Shown piece by piece: positions 14,046 to 24,013 of a DNA stretch of 51,384 bases (positions are counted from its first letter, which is position 1; each line of letters opens with the position of its first letter). The notes under the pieces were generated by a model. The model had not been told where the DNA came from. It saw nothing but the letters and a program-made list of their open reading frames with translations, and did not search any database. This stretch comes from Ferrovibrio sp. (lineage in GTDB: Bacteria > Pseudomonadota > Alphaproteobacteria > Ferrovibrionales > Ferrovibrionaceae), in contig NZ_JANLJJ010000011.1 in the NCBI RefSeq assembly GCF_029255545.1, positions 37,374 to 88,757 of the forward strand. The letters run 5' to 3'. Position numbers and translations under genes: made by a program.

Positions 14046-14492
14046 TCAGGCCGAATGCAGTGACCGGATCGGGGCCGGGGCGGCCTCTTCCATCATTGTC
14101 GGCCCGCTCATGGCCCGCACCAGGTCGATGATGCGCCGCCGCATGCCAGGCTGGCGCAACTGGTGGAAAGCACGCAGCAATTCGACATCCTCGCGACTGA
14201 ACGAGGGCAACTGGCCATCTGCAACCACCACCGGTTCAAGCAGCCGGCCATTGCGCGATTCGACGGGCTGGCCCTCCAGGCCTTCGAAGAAATAGGCCGG
14301 CGGCACGTCCAGGATCGTGGCGAACTGGAACAGCCGGCTGGCGCCGATGCGGTTGGCGCCCTTTTCGTATTTCTGGATCTGCTGGAAAGTCAGGCCGACC
14401 AGTTGGCCGAGCCGATCCTGGCTCATGCCAACCATGGCACGGCGCAGTTTCAGGCGATTCCCGACATGCACATCAACCGAATTCTTCGGCAC
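14046..14492 (-). CDS. XRE-family regulator of the PhrR/PraR type
   Basis: This is a 148-residue DNA-binding protein with one helix-turn-helix of the Cro/C1 class at about residues 10-65: VGNRLKLRRAMVGMSQDRLGQL, FQQIQKYEKGANRIGASRL. The sequence and its place beside metK and lnt match the PhrR/PraR/BabR group of rhizobia and Brucella, which affect pH response, attachment and quorum-related genes there. Those roles cannot be assumed here. The C-terminal part (about 95-148) has a helical segment, LLRAFHQLRQPGMRRRIIDLVRAM, found in relatives. Confidence 0.88.
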   Translation of the reverse strand: MPKNSVDVHVGNRLKLRRAMVGMSQDRLGQLVGLTFQQIQKYEKGANRIGASRLFQFATILDVPPAYFFEGLEGQPVESRNGRLLEPVVVADGQLPSFSREDVELLRAFHQLRQPGMRRRIIDLVRAMSGPTMMEEAAPAPIRSLHSA

Positions 14493-14587
14493 TGGACGGT
14501 CCTTTATTCTGGTGCGGCCAAGCCGGCCGTCGATGCGATACCGCTTCTGCGGTCACCGGCTGAATAAAGCGACCTCCGTCGACGGGG

Positions 14588-16174
14588 TCAATGATTAATC
14601 CGCGCACGGCGAAGCACCGCGCCCAACAAAAGCAGCAGCGCGGCAAGAAGCAGCGCCGGCCAGTCGCCAAACCGGCCATAGACGGTGGGCTTCCCCAACG
14701 GCATCGGCAGGGGGCCATCCACCACGCCAACCGCATCCAGCCCCAGGCTGGCGATCATGCGGCCATAGGGGTCGACGATGGCGCTGATGCCGTTATTGGC
14801 GGCGCGCACCAGCGGCAGGCCCTGCTCGACGGCGCGGAAGCGGGAAGCGGCGAGATGCTGGTAGGGGCCGGAGGAGCGGCCGAACCAGGCATCGTTGGTC
14901 AGGTTGAGCAGCCAGCGGACGGAAGCGCCGTCCGCCGCCACCTCGGCGGGAAAGATCGCCTCGTAGCAGACCAGGGCGCGGGCCGCCGGCAGGCCGGGAA
15001 CAGCCAGCGGCGCCGCGGCGGCGCCGAAGGAGAAATCGACGCTGCCGACAGCCAGCGCGTCGAGGCCGAGCGGCCGCAGCAGGCCGCGGAAGGGCAGGTA
15101 TTCACCAAACGGCACCAGATGGATCTTGTCATACTGCGCCGGCAACGTGCCGTCTGAAGCCAGCACGAAGATGCTGTTGTAGAGCACCAGGTTGCGCGAC
15201 GCGCCGGGGCCACTGCTGAATTCCCGTCTGGGCGCGCCGGTGATCAGCGCGCCGCCGGCCGGCGCCAGTCGCGCCAGCGCCTCGCGCAGGGCGGTTTCCT
15301 CATCCAGCAGATAGGGGATCGCGGTTTCCGGCCAGATGATATGCGTCGGCGCAATGGCCGCAGGCTGCAGGCTGAGCGCGACATGGGCCTGCAGGTGCTT
15401 CTGCCGCAGGTCGTCGCGCCATTTCAGGGTCTGCGCCACGCTGGGCTGCACCAGGCGCAGCTGGATGCCGGGCATGGTCTCGAACGGAGCCTGCCAGACC
15501 CGCAGCGCGCCGGCACCAAGCAGGAGCGCAAAGCCGAGCGGCAGGGCCAGCCCCGCGAGGCGCTGCCGCCGCGACGCCGCCGGCATGGCCGCCAGCGCCA
15601 GGCCGCTGCAGGCCAGCATGGTGGCAAAGCCCAGGCCATGGGCGCCGATCCAGGCCGCAGCCTGCATGGTGGCCGGCCAGCCGCCCCAGACATAACCGAC
15701 CAGGTTCCACGGAAAGCCGGTCAGCACAAAAGAGCGCAGCCATTCGCCCAGCAGCCAGCCACATGGCAGCAGCAGGTGGCGCCAGGCCATGCTGCGCCCG
15801 CCGGCAAGCCGGCCGAGCCAGGCGCCGCCGGCGGGGAACAGCGCCAGCAGCAGGGGCAGGCCAAGCACCGGCAGCGGCAGCAGGATCGCGAAGCGTTCGG
15901 CATCGACGAAAAAGGCGATGCCGATCCAGTACAGACCCGCGACAAAATAGCCGTAGGCAAAGACATACAGCGTGAAGAAGGCCTGGCGCCGACCGCTTTT
16001 GGGACCGCCTTCCACCAGCAGCTGCGCGGCGACCAGCGCGGCCAGGCCGAGCGGGCACAGATAAAGCGGCGCCTGGGCCGCGGCAAGCAGCGCGCCAAGG
16101 CCGGCGGCGGCGGCATAACGGCGCCAGCCGCCCAGGCCCTGCCAGCGGGCGATGATTTTACCGAGTTCGGTCAT
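14588..16174 (-). CDS. lnt: Apolipoprotein N-acyltransferase
   Basis: Lnt adds the third acyl chain to lipoprotein N-terminal cysteines in the inner membrane. The 528-residue protein begins with several membrane helices and carries a periplasmic nitrilase-like domain. The catalytic triad is visible as Glu in [10 protein letters not shown] (about 281), Lys in [12 protein letters not shown] (about 347) and Cys in VCYEAIFP (about 399). A last membrane helix lies near the C terminus ([17 protein letters not shown]). It sits between corC and the XRE regulator, as in many alphaproteobacteria. Confidence 0.96.
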   Translation of the reverse strand: MTELGKIIARWQGLGGWRRYAAAAGLGALLAAAQAPLYLCPLGLAALVAAQLLVEGGPKSGRRQAFFTLYVFAYGYFVAGLYWIGIAFFVDAERFAILLPLPVLGLPLLLALFPAGGAWLGRLAGGRSMAWRHLLLPCGWLLGEWLRSFVLTGFPWNLVGYVWGGWPATMQAAAWIGAHGLGFATMLACSGLALAAMPAASRRQRLAGLALPLGFALLLGAGALRVWQAPFETMPGIQLRLVQPSVAQTLKWRDDLRQKHLQAHVALSLQPAAIAPTHIIWPETAIPYLLDEETALREALARLAPAGGALITGAPRREFSSGPGASRNLVLYNSIFVLASDGTLPAQYDKIHLVPFGEYLPFRGLLRPLGLDALAVGSVDFSFGAAAAPLAVPGLPAARALVCYEAIFPAEVAADGASVRWLLNLTNDAWFGRSSGPYQHLAASRFRAVEQGLPLVRAANNGISAIVDPYGRMIASLGLDAVGVVDGPLPMPLGKPTVYGRFGDWPALLLAALLLLLGAVLRRARINH

Positions 16175-16251
16175 TGTCCGGCAGTAATGGGATTCCGGCT
16201 CGCGCGATGCAAAACAGCATTGCTTGGCCGGAATGGCGATTTCAATATCTC

Positions 16252-16280
16252 CGTCACCCCGGGCTCGCCCCGGGGTCCCA
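16252..16280. repeat. Intergenic palindromic element between corC and lnt
   Basis: The sequence CGTCACCCCGGGCTCGCCCC continues into GGGGTCCCA and forms an 8-bp stem (ACCCCGGG / CCCGGGGT) with a 5-nt loop. It resembles the CGTCATCCCGG...CCGGGATCC dispersed palindromes common in alphaproteobacterial intergenic DNA. A second, weaker inverted repeat (ATTCCGG / CCGGAAT) lies at 16192-16234. I saw no other copy in this window. Confidence 0.6.
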
Positions 16281-16319
16281 TTTCACCAACCCCGGGATGG
16301 CAATCGAGGATGCGCATCC

Positions 16320-17198
16320 TTACGCGGCGTCGGCGCTGGATTGCCGCGACAGCGGGCGGATGCGCACGCGCTTGACCCGGCGCGGGTCGGCATCCAGCAC
16401 GTCGATCGTCAGGCCGGCGGGATGGTCGAGCTGTTCGCCGCGCAGGGGCACGCGACCGAGATGCGAGACGATCAGGCCGCCAACGGTATCGACATCCTCG
16501 TCCTTGTCCGGATCGAGCAGCTGGCGGCCGAGCTTCTTCTCCAGATCCTCGATCGGGCAGCGGCCATGGGCCTCCAGCACGCCATCGGCGCGCTGGATCA
16601 GCAGGCCGCCGGCCGCCTCGTCATGCTCGTCGTCGATTTCGCCGACGATCTGCTCGACCAGGTCCTCGATGGTGACCAGGCCATCCACGCCGCCATATTC
16701 ATCGACGATGATCGCCATGTGGATGCGGGTGTCGCGCATCTCGCGCAGCAGCTCGAGCACGGATTTCGACGGCGGCACCACCAGCAGCTTGCGCACCACT
16801 TTTTCCAGCGCGAAGCCGCTGCGGCCGGCCAGATAGGGCAGCACGTCCTTGACATGCACCATGCCGATCACGTCATCCAGCGTCTCGCGATAGACCGGCA
16901 GGCGCGAATGCTCGGCATCCACCAGGGTCTTCACCAGCTTCTCGAAATCGATATCGGCCGCCACGGCGATGATGTCGGTGCGCGGCACGCGGATTTCGCC
17001 GACCCGCATCTCGCCGACTTCCAGAACGTTACGCAGCAGGGCGCGCTCGGCGGTCTCCTCCGGCGTGGTGGTATCGTCGGCATGCTCTTCGAGCAGTTCC
17101 TCGATGCTGTCGCGCAGGCTTTCCTCGCCGCGACCGCGCAGCAGCGTCAGCAGGCGCTGCCACAGGGTGTTGCTGCCGTTTTCACGCGCCTCGCTCAT
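16320..17198 (-). CDS. corC: CBS-domain protein of the HlyC/CorC family
   Basis: This is a 292-residue cytoplasmic protein with no membrane segment. It carries a pair of CBS domains (about 65-195; [18 protein letters not shown] and [28 protein letters not shown]) and a C-terminal transporter-associated CorC_HlyC domain (about 210-285; [20 protein letters not shown]). The YbeX/CorC group has been linked to Mg/Co efflux and to ribosome biology, and its fixed place between ybeY and lnt supports this group. It overlaps ybeY by 4 bp. Confidence 0.93.
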   Translation of the reverse strand: MSEARENGSNTLWQRLLTLLRGRGEESLRDSIEELLEEHADDTTTPEETAERALLRNVLEVGEMRVGEIRVPRTDIIAVAADIDFEKLVKTLVDAEHSRLPVYRETLDDVIGMVHVKDVLPYLAGRSGFALEKVVRKLLVVPPSKSVLELLREMRDTRIHMAIIVDEYGGVDGLVTIEDLVEQIVGEIDDEHDEAAGGLLIQRADGVLEAHGRCPIEDLEKKLGRQLLDPDKDEDVDTVGGLIVSHLGRVPLRGEQLDHPAGLTIDVLDADPRRVKRVRIRPLSRQSSADAA

Positions 17199-17818
17199 GC
17201 TGCCTTCTTCTTCCGCGCGGGGGCTTTCCGGGCCCGGGCCGGCGCGGCCTTCAGCTTAATCGCTTTTTTCGTCACTGCTTTTTTCTTCGCGGTTTTTTTC
17301 GCAGCCGCCGTCTTAAGGGCCGGCTTGCGGGGCGCCTGGTAGGGGTCGGCGATGTTCAGGCCGGCGAGGATTTCCACCTCGCGCGGCTCCATCGCGGCGG
17401 CCTCGTCATCATCCATGTGGTCATAGCCGAGCAGATGCAGTACGCCATGCACGGTGAGATGGGCGACATGGTCGGCCAGCGCCTTGCCCTGCTCCTTCGC
17501 CTCGCGGCGGCAGGTGGCCAGACCCAGCGCGATGTCGCCCAGATAGGCGGGCGGGCGGGCGGGATTGATCGCGGCATCGGCCGGAAAGGACAGCACGTTG
17601 GTCGGCTTGTCCTTGGCGCGCCAGCCGGCATTCAGCTTGCGCATCTCGGCATCGTCGGTGAGCAGGATGCTCAGGCCCGTTTTTGCCTTCGCCGGCAATT
17701 CGGCCTGCAGGGTGGCGCGCACGGCGCGGCGGATCTGCGCCGCGGGACCCGGCAGGGCCGCGCGCCAGCCGGCGGCGGCGATGCGGATATCGATCTCGGT
17801 ACTGGAACCGTCGGGCAT
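17195..17818 (-). CDS. ybeY: Endoribonuclease YbeY with a long Lys/Ala-rich tail
   Basis: YbeY is a zinc-dependent endoribonuclease needed for 16S rRNA maturation and ribosome quality control. The core (about 1-162) has KPTNVLSFPAD and the metal-binding H-x3-H-x5-H as H124, H128 and H134 in HGVLHLLGYDH. Residues 163-207 form an extra tail made almost entirely of Lys, Ala, Arg and Pro (AAAKKTAKKKAVTKK and similar), like histone H1 or AlgP tails. Usual family members end soon after the metal site, at about 150-170 residues. The frame is intact through the tail, which ends in the 4-bp overlap with corC. Confidence 0.95.
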   Translation of the reverse strand: MPDGSSTEIDIRIAAAGWRAALPGPAAQIRRAVRATLQAELPAKAKTGLSILLTDDAEMRKLNAGWRAKDKPTNVLSFPADAAINPARPPAYLGDIALGLATCRREAKEQGKALADHVAHLTVHGVLHLLGYDHMDDDEAAAMEPREVEILAGLNIADPYQAPRKPALKTAAAKKTAKKKAVTKKAIKLKAAPARARKAPARKKKAA

Positions 17819-17828
17819 GGCGGTGCGC

Positions 17829-18943
17829 TCAGCGCCGCGGCCGGCCGGCGGCGTCCGGCCGGCTCAGGTCAAGCTCCTGCTCGTGCTGGGCATAGGCCCG
17901 CACGATCTTGGTGACCAGCGGATGGCGAACCACGTCGGCCTCGCCGAAGCGCACGAAGGAGATGCCGGCAACGCCGTCCAGAATGTCGATCGCATGGCGC
18001 AGGCCCGAGGGCACGCCGATCGGCAGGTCGATCTGCGACAAATCGCCCGTCACCGCCAGGCGGGAATTCTCGCCAAGCCGCGTGAGCAGCATCTTCATCT
18101 GTACCGGCGAGGTGTTCTGCGCCTCGTCGAGGATGACATAGGCATTGGCCAGCGTGCGGCCGCGCATGAAGGCGAGCGGCGCCACTTCGATCTCGCCGCT
18201 CTCCAGGCCCTTGGCGACGCGTTCGGCCGGCAGCATGTCGTAAAGCGCGTCGTAGAGCGGACGCAGATAGGGGTCGATCTTCTCGCGCATGTCGCCGGGC
18301 AGGAAGCCGAGCCGTTCGCCGGCTTCGACGGCGGGACGCGAGAGGATGATGCGGTCGACGCGGCCCTCCAGCAGCATGGAAACCGCCATGGCCACCGCCA
18401 GATAGGTCTTGCCGGTGCCGGCCGGGCCGAGACCGAAGACCAGCTCGTGTTTCTGCAGCGCGTCGAAATAGGTCTTCTGCGTCACCGAGCGCGGCAGGAT
18501 GATGCGCTTCTTGGTGCGGACCGCACCCTCGGGCACCTTCTCGCCCTCGCGCAGCATATCACCGGCCTTGTCCCGTAATCTCGCCGTCACTGGAGCGTTC
18601 ATCTGACCTCCCTGTATCATGCGAATGGCGCCATCGACATCGCCCATTTCAATCATCCGGCCAGCTTCCAGCCGGCCGTAAAGATCACTCAGCACCTGGC
18701 TCGCCTGCGCCTGGCCTTCGGCCGGGCCGCTGATCATCAGCCGGTTGCCGCGCGGCGTCACCGCCACGCCAAGGCGCTCCTCGATCCGCGCCAGATGCCG
18801 GTCATGCTCGCCGAACAGCAGCGCCAGCAGGCGGTTATCGGCAAATTCGACAATGGTCGGTTGGCCCGGCGTTTCCGGGCCGCGCGTCTCGCTCACAGGC
18901 TTGAGCCTTTCGGTTACCAGAAGATCCTTGTGCCGCGCCCGCG

Positions 18944-18947
<4 letters not shown>
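17829..18947 (-). CDS. phoH: PhoH-like ATPase (YbeZ group)
   Basis: This is a 372-residue P-loop ATPase of the PhoH/YbeZ family, associated with RNA metabolism and YbeY. Walker A is GPAGTGKT at about residue 174. Later motifs include [26 protein letters not shown] (Walker B) and [10 protein letters not shown]. An N-terminal KH-like segment ([25 protein letters not shown]) precedes it. The start is GTG at 18947, overlapping the miaB stop (GTGA). It ends 10 bp before ybeY, so miaB-phoH-ybeY-corC form one tight operon. Confidence 0.95.
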
Positions 18948-20395
<1,448 letters not shown>

Positions 20396-20804
20396 GTCCG
20401 GGTTTCAGCGGGGCGAATCGTCAGATGTAACGAGGCCCCAGACGCTCCTTGATATGTTTCGACTGATGCAGCCTAGCATCCCGCAGGCGGCAAGCCAAGC
20501 GGAACGGCGGGTCGATCCGGCCAGCGTCACAGATTCTTCACAAGAGAATCAATGGGTTAATTGAACCGACTCCGACCCGGCCGGCGCCAGGCGTGGCCGG
20601 CCTGCGGCCGGACCCTAGCCAATCATCGCCAATAATCGCCAATTATCGCCAATGATCGACAATTATCGCCAATTCCGGCCAATGATCGCCAAAACGGCCT
20701 GGCCATTGCGACCTGGGGCAAGAAGGTGAGGACCGCGGAGGATGTGATGCCGGCGGCGGCCAAGATCAAGCCTTGGGATCAAGTCTTGGGAACAGGCCCC
20801 GGGA
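20396..20804. other. 409-bp intergenic region between miaB and plsC
   Basis: No credible gene is seen on either strand. From left to right it holds the miaB upstream region, an inverted repeat GATTCT...AGAATC at 20532-20550, a GC-rich CCGGCC-rich stretch at about 20576-20611, the 10-bp tandem array at 20619-20700 and an imperfect direct repeat TCAAGYCTTGGGA at about 20766-20792. The AT-rich part at 20530-20565 could hold the miaB promoter, but I cannot name clear -35/-10 boxes. Confidence 0.6.
20619..20700. repeat. Eight-unit 10-bp tandem repeat (consensus AATNATCGCC)
   Basis: Consecutive 10-bp units are AATCATCGCC, AATAATCGCC, AATTATCGCC, AATGATCGAC, AATTATCGCC, AATTCCGGCC, AATGATCGCC and a degenerate AAAACGGCCT. 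The fourth base varies while the rest is conserved. The 10-bp period is close to one helical turn, so every unit faces the same side of the DNA. It is noncoding on both strands and lies between plsC (upstream in transcription) and miaB. Confidence 0.9.
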
Positions 20805-21692
20805 TCACGCTCCAGGGGCTGCCGCGGGCGCTTCCCCGGCCGGCAACGCCCCCGCCACATGGCCATGCATATGGTGGTGATGCGGCTTGGGCAGGCTGCG
20901 CTGGCCCGGCGCGCGGCCGGCATTGATGTCGCTCAGGCCTTCCAGCACGCGCTGGTGGCACCAGGCCGCCATGCCCTTGCGCGAGGCGAAATCCTCCATC
21001 GTCACCGGCTGGTGGAATTCGACCACCGCCTCGCAGGGCCCCGCCTTGAGGAAGCGCCACAGATGCGGCAGCAGGTCCTCGTCGCCAACCCAGGCGAAAA
21101 TGCGCATCCAGCGCCGGCCGACCGGCATGTGGTTGAGCCGGGCATAACCGAGGCTGAGCGGCTGTACGGTGAGCCTGCGGCCGCGCACCGGATGCTCGGC
21201 GGCGGCGAAGAAGGCGGACTTGAAGCTGTGGATGCGCAGGCCATCCGAGGACGTGCCTTCGGGGAACAGGATCAGGTTGTCGCCCTGCTCCAGCCGCTCG
21301 CGCATTTCGTCGCGATGCTCGGCGGTGCGGCGACGGTTCTCGCGTTCGATGAACACGGTGCGCTGCAGCCGCGCCAGGGTGCCGAAGAACGGCCAGGTGC
21401 CGACCTCGTGCTTGGCGATGAAGCTGGCCGGCAGCACGGCCGACAGCACCACGATGTCGAGCCAGGAAATGTGGTTGGACACGAACAGGGTCGGCGCGGT
21501 CGCCGACAATTCGCCAACGCGCCGCACCTTCACGCGCAGCAGCCAGGCGACGCTGCGGTGATAGGCATGCGGCAGGCTGCGCATCAGCGGGCTGCCGGTC
21601 TTGATCAGCAGAAACTGAACGGGGATCAGCAGCACCGTCCACGCCAGGAAGACGGCGAGCGTCAATACGGCCCTGATTGTCATGAGATGCAT
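20805..21692 (-). CDS. plsC: 1-acyl-sn-glycerol-3-phosphate acyltransferase
   Basis: PlsC acylates lysophosphatidic acid to phosphatidic acid at the membrane. The 295-residue protein has an N-terminal membrane helix (AVLTLAVFLAWTVLLIPVQF), the H-x4-D motif (H74 to D79 in NHISWLD) and the FPEGTSS substrate motif at 143-149. After about residue 250 there is a nonconserved tail with a His-rich patch (PHHHHMHGH) and Ala/Pro/Gly. ATG at 21692 is used; the ATG three codons on is equally possible. It follows fur by 14 bp. Confidence 0.94.
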   Translation of the reverse strand: MHLMTIRAVLTLAVFLAWTVLLIPVQFLLIKTGSPLMRSLPHAYHRSVAWLLRVKVRRVGELSATAPTLFVSNHISWLDIVVLSAVLPASFIAKHEVGTWPFFGTLARLQRTVFIERENRRRTAEHRDEMRERLEQGDNLILFPEGTSSDGLRIHSFKSAFFAAAEHPVRGRRLTVQPLSLGYARLNHMPVGRRWMRIFAWVGDEDLLPHLWRFLKAGPCEAVVEFHQPVTMEDFASRKGMAAWCHQRVLEGLSDINAGRAPGQRSLPKPHHHHMHGHVAGALPAGEAPAAAPGA

Positions 21693-21706
21693 GTCGGCAG
21701 GCGCGG

Positions 21707-22150
21707 TCAGCGACCGCTCTTGTCTTTCTTGCCGCCATCCTTGTCGTCGAGCGGCACGCCGAACAATTCGAGCCGATGATCAACCAGCTTGTAGCCCAGC
21801 CGGGCAGCGATCTTTTCCTGCAAAGCCTCGAGTTCCGGATCGTTGAATTCGATGATCTTGCCCGAACGCGTGTCGATCAGGTGATCATGGTGCGATTCGG
21901 GCATTTCCTCATAGCGGGCGCGACCGTCGCCGAGGTCGAGCCGGCTGAGGATGCCGTTTTCCTCGAACATGCGAACGGTGCGGTAAACCGTGGCGATCGA
22001 GATGCGCGGATCGACCGCCACCGAGCGGCGATGCAGTTCCTCCACATCGGGATGATCGTCGGAAGCGCTCAGCACGCGGGCAATCACCCGCCGCTGGTCG
22101 GTCATCCGCATGCCCAGTTGTTCGCAGAGTTGTTCGAGACGGCTGCTCAT
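21707..22150 (-). CDS. fur: Fur-family metal-dependent repressor (Fur/Mur type)
   Basis: This is a 147-residue ferric uptake regulator homologue. The winged-helix DNA-binding domain includes MTDQRRVIARVL and ISIATVYRTVRMFEENGIL. The metal-binding HHDHLID is at 87-93. The usual C-terminal CxxC structural-zinc motifs are absent: the segment after HHDH reads LIDTRSGKIIEF. This is typical of alphaproteobacterial Fur/Mur, which often respond to manganese as well as iron. The context mucR-fur-plsC-miaB is a conserved alphaproteobacterial order. The C terminus is a charged tail (DDKDGGKKDKSGR). Confidence 0.94.
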   Translation of the reverse strand: MSSRLEQLCEQLGMRMTDQRRVIARVLSASDDHPDVEELHRRSVAVDPRISIATVYRTVRMFEENGILSRLDLGDGRARYEEMPESHHDHLIDTRSGKIIEFNDPELEALQEKIAARLGYKLVDHRLELFGVPLDDKDGGKKDKSGR

Positions 22151-22309
22151 CGGCCGGCTGCCCTTTTATGCTGTTCAATCCCTGTCGAAGCGACCCGCTA
22201 GTTTTAGCACGTCCCTTCCGAGGATGAAACGCGTCGCCATGGCTGTTGGTGCGGATATCGGCCCGCCCGGCCGTCAAAACCCGTGCGCGCCACGCCCGGC
22301 ACGGCGCGG

Positions 22310-22744
22310 TCAGCGCCGGCGGCGGCCCTTGCCGAGGCCGATCTTCTTCGCCAGCGCCTGTCGTTGCAAGGCGTAATTGGGCGCGACCATCGGATAATCC
22401 GCCGGCAGGCCCCAGCGTTCGCGATACTGCTCTGGCGTCATCTTGTAATGGCTCATCAGATGGCGTTTGAGCATCTTCAGCTTCTTGCCGTCTTCCAGGC
22501 AGACGATGTAATCGGGCATCACCGATTTCTTCACCGCGACGGCCGGCTGCGGCCGCTCGCCGCCACCGGCCGGGGCCGCCGACAGCAGGGTCGCCCCACT
22601 GCCGTCGATGCCGGCCAGGGTGGCGTAGACCTGGCGGATCAGCGCCGGCAGATCGGCGGCATCGATCTTGTTGTTGGAGACATGGGCGGCGACGACCTCG
22701 ACGGTCAGCGCCAGCAATTCCGACCGGTCGGCGGCTGTGGCCAT
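22310..22744 (-). CDS. MucR/Ros-family transcriptional regulator
   Basis: This 144-residue protein is of the Ros/MucR family, which in alphaproteobacteria controls exopolysaccharide, motility, virulence and cell-cycle genes. The C-terminal DNA-binding region is highly typical: DYIVCLEDGKKLKMLKRHL then HYKMTPEQYRERWGLP and YPMVAPNYA. The zinc-finger positions are C82-x2-D85 and H95/H99, so the second Cys of classical Ros is an Asp, as in some Mesorhizobium homologues. ATG at 22744 (with GGGAG upstream) is chosen over an open frame starting further upstream. Confidence 0.93.
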   Translation of the reverse strand: MATAADRSELLALTVEVVAAHVSNNKIDAADLPALIRQVYATLAGIDGSGATLLSAAPAGGGERPQPAVAVKKSVMPDYIVCLEDGKKLKMLKRHLMSHYKMTPEQYRERWGLPADYPMVAPNYALQRQALAKKIGLGKGRRRR

Positions 22745-22838
22745 GATCTCGCTCCCAATATCTGAAATAAAACGCCGTATGGGTCGAAATATAGGCGGCC
22801 GGCCGACACTAAATCCAGTGATCAATCCGGGTTAATTT

Positions 22839-23993
22839 TTACGATTTGCTTAAAACCGGCAGTAATACCTGCATGACCAGGGCATCGCCGCCGGCGGCGT
22901 AATAGCCGGTACGGCGCCCCACCGCCTGGAAGCCCAGGCCGGCATAGAGGGCGCCGGCGGCAGCATTGGCCTCGGCCACCTCGAGGAAACAGCGGCTGGC
23001 GCCGGCCCCGGCCAGCCGCGCGAATCCCTCGCGCAGCAGGGCGGCGGCGACGCCCAGGCGGCGCAGCCGCGGCCTGACCCCCAGCGTGATGATTTCGGCC
23101 TCGTCGGCGGCGATCCGCAGCAGCAGGAACCCGGCCGGCTGGTCGCCGGTCAGCGCCAGCAGGCACAGCGCGCCCGGCATGGCGAGCAGCTCGCGGAAAC
23201 TCTGCGCGTTCCAGACCTCGCCATGGGCATCGCCGGCAAAGGCTTCTTCATGCAGCAGCGCCAGCAGCTCGGCGCTTTCGGCGCCGCAGGGCCGGATCGT
23301 CACATCAAGGCTGGCGCGTGGCTGGGTGACGGCCGGCAGGGCGGCATCGGGCGGCCGGATATAAAGCGGCGATGGCGGATGCACCGGCCGGGGCTGGGCG
23401 GCAGCCAGCCGCGCCACGATCACCGGATCGGGATTGGGCGATGCCGGCGACAGCAGCAGGTCGTCGCGGCCGGCCGCCTGTCGCAGCAGCGTAGCGCCGC
23501 TGCCGACCAGCACCGTCGCGCCGGCGGGCAGGGCGGCAACGGCTGTGGCCACGGGCAGGATCCGCGGCTCGGCCAGCGCCGCACCCAGGCCATTGGCGGC
23601 GGCGGCGAAAGCCTGCATGTAGACCTCGCCGCGACGCGCATCGATCACGGCCACGATGGGTTTGCCGGGCTGCGCGGCCGCCACGGCCAGCGCCTGCGTC
23701 GTGGTGACGCCATGCACCGGCCGGTTCAGCGCGAGGCCAAGCGCGCGGGCCGTGGCCAGCGCCGTGCGGATGCCGGTGAACGACCCCGGCCCGATGGTGG
23801 CGGCGATGGCGTCAAGCTGCGCAAGCGCGATGCCGGCGGCGTTCCGCGCCTGCTCCAGCACCGGCAGCAGGCGCTCGGCATTGCCCTTGCCGCCGGGCGA
23901 GACCACGCGCGCCAGCACCTTGTCGTCGGCGACGATGGCGACCGAGCAGGCATCCAGCGCGGTATCGATGGCGAGCAGCTTCACGGCCGCCAT
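22839..23993 (-). CDS. TsaB-RimI fusion: tRNA t6A complex subunit joined to a ribosomal-protein N-acetyltransferase
   Basis: One uninterrupted 384-residue frame carries two normally separate proteins. Residues 1 to about 225 are TsaB (LLAIDTALDACSVAI, IGPGSFTGIRTALATARALGLAL, VAVIDARRGEVYMQAF), the partner of TsaD in making t6A37 in tRNA. Residues about 229-384 are a GNAT domain of the RimI type, with the acetyl-CoA loop RLRRLGVAAALL and LEVAEANAAAGALYAGLGF. In most relatives tsaB and rimI are adjacent genes, so fusion by stop-codon loss is the simple explanation. The TsaB HSERLLP-type motif reads NAERLLP. Only 20 bp separate this gene from the divergent dipeptidase gene. No good ribosome-binding site is seen, so the start could be the GTG three codons in. 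Confidence 0.92.
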   Translation of the reverse strand: MAAVKLLAIDTALDACSVAIVADDKVLARVVSPGGKGNAERLLPVLEQARNAAGIALAQLDAIAATIGPGSFTGIRTALATARALGLALNRPVHGVTTTQALAVAAAQPGKPIVAVIDARRGEVYMQAFAAAANGLGAALAEPRILPVATAVAALPAGATVLVGSGATLLRQAAGRDDLLLSPASPNPDPVIVARLAAAQPRPVHPPSPLYIRPPDAALPAVTQPRASLDVTIRPCGAESAELLALLHEEAFAGDAHGEVWNAQSFRELLAMPGALCLLALTGDQPAGFLLLRIAADEAEIITLGVRPRLRRLGVAAALLREGFARLAGAGASRCFLEVAEANAAAGALYAGLGFQAVGRRTGYYAAGGDALVMQVLLPVLSKS

Positions 23994-24013
23994 CCGCGAT
24001 GGTAGGAGAAGGC

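Noticed and set aside
20619-20700. CRISPR array
   Set aside because: The period is 10 bp with no spacers, and there are no cas genes in the window.
20663-20923. Small minus-strand frame crossing the 10-bp repeats and the plsC 3' end
   Set aside because: It overlaps plsC in another frame, is Arg-rich and shows no repeat periodicity in its protein, since 10 bp is not a multiple of three.
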